This document shows positions 6,735 through 8,440 of a stretch of DNA of 8,440 nucleotides, one piece after another. A program made the translations under genes and the position numbers. Position 1 is the first letter of the stretch; each line of letters begins with the position of its first letter. This DNA is from Acidobacteriaceae bacterium (GTDB lineage: Bacteria > Acidobacteriota > Terriglobia > Bryobacterales > Bryobacteraceae). The stretch is taken from assembly GCA_019244945.1 (NCBI GenBank), contig JAFASD010000203.1, positions 1 through 8,440 of the forward strand, read 5' to 3'. The notes below the pieces were generated by a model that was given only the letters and a program-made list of their open reading frames with translations, searched no databases and was not told the origin of the DNA.

Positions 6735-6952
6735 CCCACGTTGTATTCGACACGAACGTCATCGTTTCGGCAGTCGGCCCAACCCGCGTTGATGATGCGT
6801 ATCATCTCTGGACTGCGGAAGAAGCAGGACTCGATGCGTTCTTGACTATGGATTATCAATTTCAAGATGCCGTGACTCAGCAGCGCCAAGCCATCGCGTC
6901 GCCCGTCGAGGTGTTGCGCCCCGTGGAACTCCTGGAGCATCTGCGCATCTAG
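6731..6952 (+). pseudogene. PIN-domain toxin (VapC-like) with an internal in-frame deletion
   Basis: PIN toxins are metal-dependent RNases of about 130-150 residues. This one has only 73. It begins with a normal first strand and catalytic motif (VVFDTNVIVSA, D7), and after residue 15 it jumps directly to the C-terminal part of the fold. That part is DDAYHLWTAEEAGLDAFLTMDYQF, holding the third and fourth acidic positions (D22, D41), then a normal PIN ending (VLRPVELLEHLRI). The middle helices, including the conserved second acidic residue, are missing: roughly 60-80 residues, estimated from family length. The reading frame is intact, so a short protein could be made, but nuclease activity is unlikely. 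It could still occupy the antitoxin. Its stop shares the palindrome CTAG (6949-6952) with the convergent toxin gene. Confidence 0.7.
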
Positions 6953-7437
6953 CTTTTGCCCTGCGACTCTTCGAGAAGCAAATCCATCGTTTCCTGCCGG
7001 TAACGAAAATTCGTGCGCTTCAGCTTTTCGAATGCTTCAGCAAGATTGAGAATTCCGTGGTTCGCAGCCCGCGCAAGCAGCCCCATTGTGCCAGTAACGT
7101 TGAGGCCCCTTCCAACCGCGACGGTCACACCTCGGCGGTCGTCCATAAGCAGCAAATCGGCCTTAAGCTCTGTGGCGAGGGTGATCGCTTCGGTTTCGCC
7201 TGCGCCAAGCTCCGCGATTGCAGCATCGGTCAGAAGCGCACGCGCAAGGCGAATTTCGATCCATTCAGGCAGGGTAGCAATCCAGTTGCGGATCACAGCA
7301 GGCGTGTCCTGATCGGCCAGTTCGTCCTTTACCGCGAGGGGCAGAGTCACTCTCTCGAACAGCGCGGGAAGTATTTCGATATGTCCGATCAAGACCAGAT
7401 AGTTGACAGGCCCGGTGTCAGCGATGACGAGCCGCAC
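6949..7437 (-). CDS. DUF3368-family PIN-domain toxin
   Basis: This 162-residue PIN-like nuclease is of the DUF3368 type, usually encoded directly after a UPF0175 antitoxin as here. Visible features are the first acidic motif VIADTGPVNYL (D7), AVKDEL with E39, the GAGETEAITLA motif with E81, and LLLMDDRRG with D99/D100. The family hallmark VTGTMGLLARAANHGIL (about 114-130) follows. All expected acidic residues are present and the length is normal, so it appears intact. The start is GTG at 7437 (minus strand), 3 bases after the antitoxin stop, which fits translational coupling. By family knowledge it should cleave RNA when released from its antitoxin; the specific target is unknown. Confidence 0.85.
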   Translation of the reverse strand: MRLVIADTGPVNYLVLIGHIEILPALFERVTLPLAVKDELADQDTPAVIRNWIATLPEWIEIRLARALLTDAAIAELGAGETEAITLATELKADLLLMDDRRGVTVAVGRGLNVTGTMGLLARAANHGILNLAEAFEKLKRTNFRYRQETMDLLLEESQGKS

Positions 7438-7440
7438 TCG

Positions 7441-7704
7441 TCAAAGTCCTAGTCGTTTGAGGCTGTCAGTCTCGCGGCGGAAGTCATCAACGGTGTATTC
7501 CGCCCATACATCGTGCGCTTTCAGAAACCCGTCAAGCTGATAACGGGTGCCGAAACCAAGCATGCGGCGCAAGCCATCTTCGGTGAGAGAACCCCTCTTG
7601 TACTCTTCCAGCGCCCAAGCCTCTAGCGCACGACGAGCCAAATCGCCGCTGTCAGCACCAAGCTGGCCTGCTATGTCGTCCGGGATTTGGACCGTCAGAT
7701 TCAT
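7441..7704 (-). CDS. UPF0175-family antitoxin
   Basis: This 87-residue protein precedes the DUF3368 toxin. The N-terminal strand MNLTVQIPDDIAGQLG is followed by ALEAWALEEYKRGSLTEDGLRRMLGF (about 27-52), which is the UPF0175 pattern: a helix, a [YR]..G.L tract and a helix-turn-helix-like segment. The end YTVDDFRRETDSLKRLGL matches the acidic tail YT.ED...D of the family. The ATG lies at 7702-7704 (minus strand) with AGGA only about 3 bases before it, a short spacing. A candidate promoter lies just upstream. It is expected to neutralise the adjacent PIN protein and to autoregulate. Confidence 0.8.
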   Translation of the reverse strand: MNLTVQIPDDIAGQLGADSGDLARRALEAWALEEYKRGSLTEDGLRRMLGFGTRYQLDGFLKAHDVWAEYTVDDFRRETDSLKRLGL

Positions 7705-7731
7705 CTTTCCTACTCTTAGTTTAGCCCGGCC

Positions 7732-7760
7732 AGTGTAGCCTTTTCGCGGTCAAAAGTCAG
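7732..7760 (-). promoter_or_regulatory. Candidate promoter of the UPF0175-DUF3368 module
   Basis: On the minus strand, CTGACT (7760-7755, 4 of 6 to TTGACA) and TACACT (7737-7732, 4 of 6 to TATAAT) are spaced by 17 bases, 28 bases before the antitoxin ATG. Transcription would start near 7725, giving a leader of about 20 bases. Both boxes are moderate matches. Confidence 0.35.
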
Positions 7761-7978
7761 CGGAGATCGTCATTGAGACACGCCGCCAAGCCTCGACCAC
7801 ACTGCGACCGCTACGGTGGCGCGAAGTGCAAATGTTGGTTAGCGCACCGTGCCTGCGCGTGATGATTGGCGAACGTCAGTGCTACAAGCACATGCCCGCG
7901 CAAGGGTTGGAAGCCATTGACACCCCCGCCCGAGAAGAAGTGCTCCAATTTGCCGTTGCAGTGCTTTCATTGAAGTAG
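7739..7978 (+). other. Open frame without a convincing start; possible gene remnant
   Basis: Between TAG at 7736-7738 and TAG at 7976-7978 one frame is open for 79 codons with no ATG in its first third. The encoded sequence includes RRQASTTLRPLRWREVQMLV and ends PAREEVLQFAVAVLSLK, which has a protein-like amphipathic ending (about the last 15 residues). The only ATGs in frame are late (7835 or after), leaving at most about 48 residues. I do not recognise the family. It may be the 3' remnant of a gene whose front was lost at a recombination junction, or simply a chance open frame. Confidence 0.3.
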
Positions 7979-8048
7979 TAAACAGAGTATCCACAAACAA
8001 CGTAGTCTCAGGAGACTTCCGTTTTGCCCTGAGTGGCCATTCTCGTTT

Positions 8049-8080
8049 TCCGTAACTTACGGACGCGGCGAGAGGCCGCG
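8049..8080. repeat. Two adjacent perfect inverted repeats
   Basis: TCCGTAA-C-TTACGGA (8049-8063) is a perfect 7-bp palindrome around one base. It is followed without a gap by CGCGGC-GAGAG-GCCGCG (8064-8080), a perfect 6-bp stem with a 5-base loop. The pair ends 4 bases before the tRNA-like block. They could be recombinase or regulator binding sites; no T-run follows, so a rho-independent terminator is unlikely on the plus strand. On the minus strand the TTTT run is in the wrong orientation as well (it reads AAAA). Confidence 0.65.
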
Positions 8081-8084
8081 AAGA

Positions 8085-8106
8085 TCAAGTCCCCCTCTCC
8101 GCACCA
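8085..8106 (+). other. tRNA gene 3'-end fragment; probable attachment site (att)
   Basis: The block begins TCAAGT (the T-loop, B-box-like) and continues CCCCC (3' side of the T-stem), TCTCCGC (3' side of a 7-bp acceptor stem), A (discriminator) and CCA. Lengths fit a tRNA 3' end exactly. The bases just upstream (CGAAG at 8079-8083 in the place of the 5' T-stem strand) cannot pair with CCCCC, and no tRNA body is present. It is therefore a detached 3' end, the typical identity block of elements that integrate into tRNA genes. The implied acceptor 5' strand would be GCGGAGA; with discriminator A this fits a tRNA-Leu best, but that is inference. The intact tRNA and the other att copy are not in the window. 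Confidence 0.6.
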
Positions 8107-8150
8107 GATAACTGGCTTTCGCGTCAATGAGATACGGAAGCAATTTTCAT

Positions 8151-8172
8151 TTGTGCCCAAATTGTGCCCAAA
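8151..8172. repeat. Exact tandem 11-bp direct repeat
   Basis: TTGTGCCCAAA occurs twice head to tail (8151-8161 and 8162-8172) with no mismatch, about 45 bases to the right of the tRNA-like block. Tandem direct repeats spaced by about one helical turn near an att core resemble arm-type binding sites of tyrosine integrases. They could instead bind a regulator of the TIR gene. Confidence 0.7.
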
Positions 8173-8244
8173 GTGGAATTCAGCGGTGATCAAACTGACC
8201 TTAGCAGCCGTAACAGCGAAATCGTGCGGACAGACTTTTGAACT

Positions 8245-8250
8245 TATAAT
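8245..8250 (+). promoter_or_regulatory. -10 box (TATAAT) upstream of the TIR gene
   Basis: A perfect TATAAT lies 24 bases before the ATG at 8275. No good -35 box is found 16-18 bases upstream (that interval reads CGTGCGG). The leader would be under 20 bases. The purine run GGGTGGA (8251-8257) lies too far from the ATG to be an ideal ribosome site. Confidence 0.45.
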
Positions 8251-8274
8251 GGGTGGAATTTAGTATCAAGACCA

Positions 8275-8440
8275 ATGTCACACGCTTTTCTCTCGTATGT
8301 TCGAGAAGACTACGACCAAATTCAGAAACTCGCGGCGGACCTAGGAAGTGCCGGTGTAGACGTTTGGCTCGACCGTGAGCGCATCTCTCCTGGGGAGAAC
8401 TGGCGAGATGCGATACGTACGGCGATTGCAAATGGAGCGT
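8275..8440 (+). CDS. TIR-domain protein, N-terminal part (runs off the window)
   Basis: The 55 complete codons encode the first half of a TIR domain. Box 1, SHAFLSYVREDY (2-13), is followed by a helix IQKLAADLGSAG and then VDVWLDRERISPGENWRDAI (28-47), the strand, loop and helix pattern of the bacterial TIR_2 type. Bacterial TIR domains cleave NAD or make cyclic ADP-ribose signals in anti-phage systems such as Thoeris. Others act as N-terminal sensors or effectors fused to NTPase or TPR modules. The catalytic Glu of the NADase class lies later in the domain, beyond the edge, so activity cannot be judged and any downstream domain is unseen. The start at 8275 places box 1 at the very N-terminus, as usual. 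The gene follows the att-like block, which suggests a defence-island setting. Confidence 0.85.
   Translation, partial: MSHAFLSYVREDYDQIQKLAADLGSAGVDVWLDRERISPGENWRDAIRTAIANGA

Larger units (their letters stand above)
7979..8274. other. Non-coding junction region with repeats and an attachment-like block
   Basis: I see no convincing gene in these 296 bases. Short frames on both strands lack ribosome sites and family resemblance. What stands out is a loose inverted repeat CTCAGG/CCTGAG (8007-8012, 8028-8033), two tight inverted repeats (8049-8080), a tRNA 3'-end block (8085-8106), an 11-bp tandem repeat (8151-8172) and the promoter box of the TIR gene. The right part is visibly more AT-rich than the secretion operon. 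Confidence 0.6.

Noticed and set aside
8040..8106. A complete tRNA gene ending at the CCA
   Set aside because: The 5' T-stem strand does not pair, and no anticodon arm, D-arm or matching acceptor 5' strand is present upstream. Only the 3' end is tRNA-like.
8008..8263. Overlapping short frames on both strands (61 and 76 codons) over the att-like region
   Set aside because: Each reads straight through the inverted repeats, the tRNA 3' block and the tandem repeat, and neither has a ribosome site. The non-coding structure explains the sequence better.
6345..8274. CRISPR array, insertion sequence ends or integrase gene
   Set aside because: No regularly spaced repeats, terminal inverted repeats, transposase or recombinase motif is visible; the only tandem repeat has two units.
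8201..8431. 76-codon minus-strand frame opposite the TIR gene
   Set aside because: It is antisense to a clear TIR domain and shows no family resemblance.

Overview
The window looks like a bacterial chromosome of moderately high G+C. The left three quarters carry a secretion and pilus-type operon, and the right quarter is an accessory region. The gene order F-E-M-N-O-P/C-like followed by a long proline-rich pseudopilin, together with the sequence style of the PilM and pseudopilin proteins, recalls Acidobacteriota (Solibacter/Bryobacter-like). This assignment is from memory of family style, not from a search.

Bases 1-6344 (+ strand) hold a tightly packed type II secretion / type IV pilus assembly operon. 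In order it contains gspF (5' end cut by the window and interrupted by an in-frame TAG), the gspE/pilB ATPase, a pilM-like actin-fold protein, pilN-like and pilO-like inner-membrane proteins, a pilP/gspC-like periplasmic protein and an atypical pseudopilin with a large low-complexity insert. Neighbours abut or overlap by a few bases (TAAATG, ATGA, GTGA, a 17-base overlap), so translation is probably coupled. E and F form the motor, M-N-O-P the alignment platform and the last gene a pilus-tip-like subunit. No secretin gene or prepilin peptidase gene is in the window.

Bases 6345-7760 hold two PIN-type toxin-antitoxin modules arranged tail to tail. The first (+ strand) has a VapB/RHH-like antitoxin and a PIN toxin that has lost the middle of its domain. 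The second (- strand) is a UPF0175 antitoxin followed by an apparently intact DUF3368 PIN toxin. The two toxin genes converge, and one palindromic CTAG supplies both stop codons.

Bases 7739-8274 contain no confident gene. They hold an open but start-less coding remnant, two adjacent perfect inverted repeats, a 22-base block matching the 3' end of a tRNA gene (T-loop to CCA) without the rest of the tRNA, and an exact tandem 11-bp repeat. This looks like a tRNA-derived attachment site of an integrative element. A TIR-domain gene starts at 8275 behind a perfect TATAAT box and runs off the right edge. The right quarter is therefore best read as part of, or the border of, a mobile defence/toxin island beside the secretion operon.
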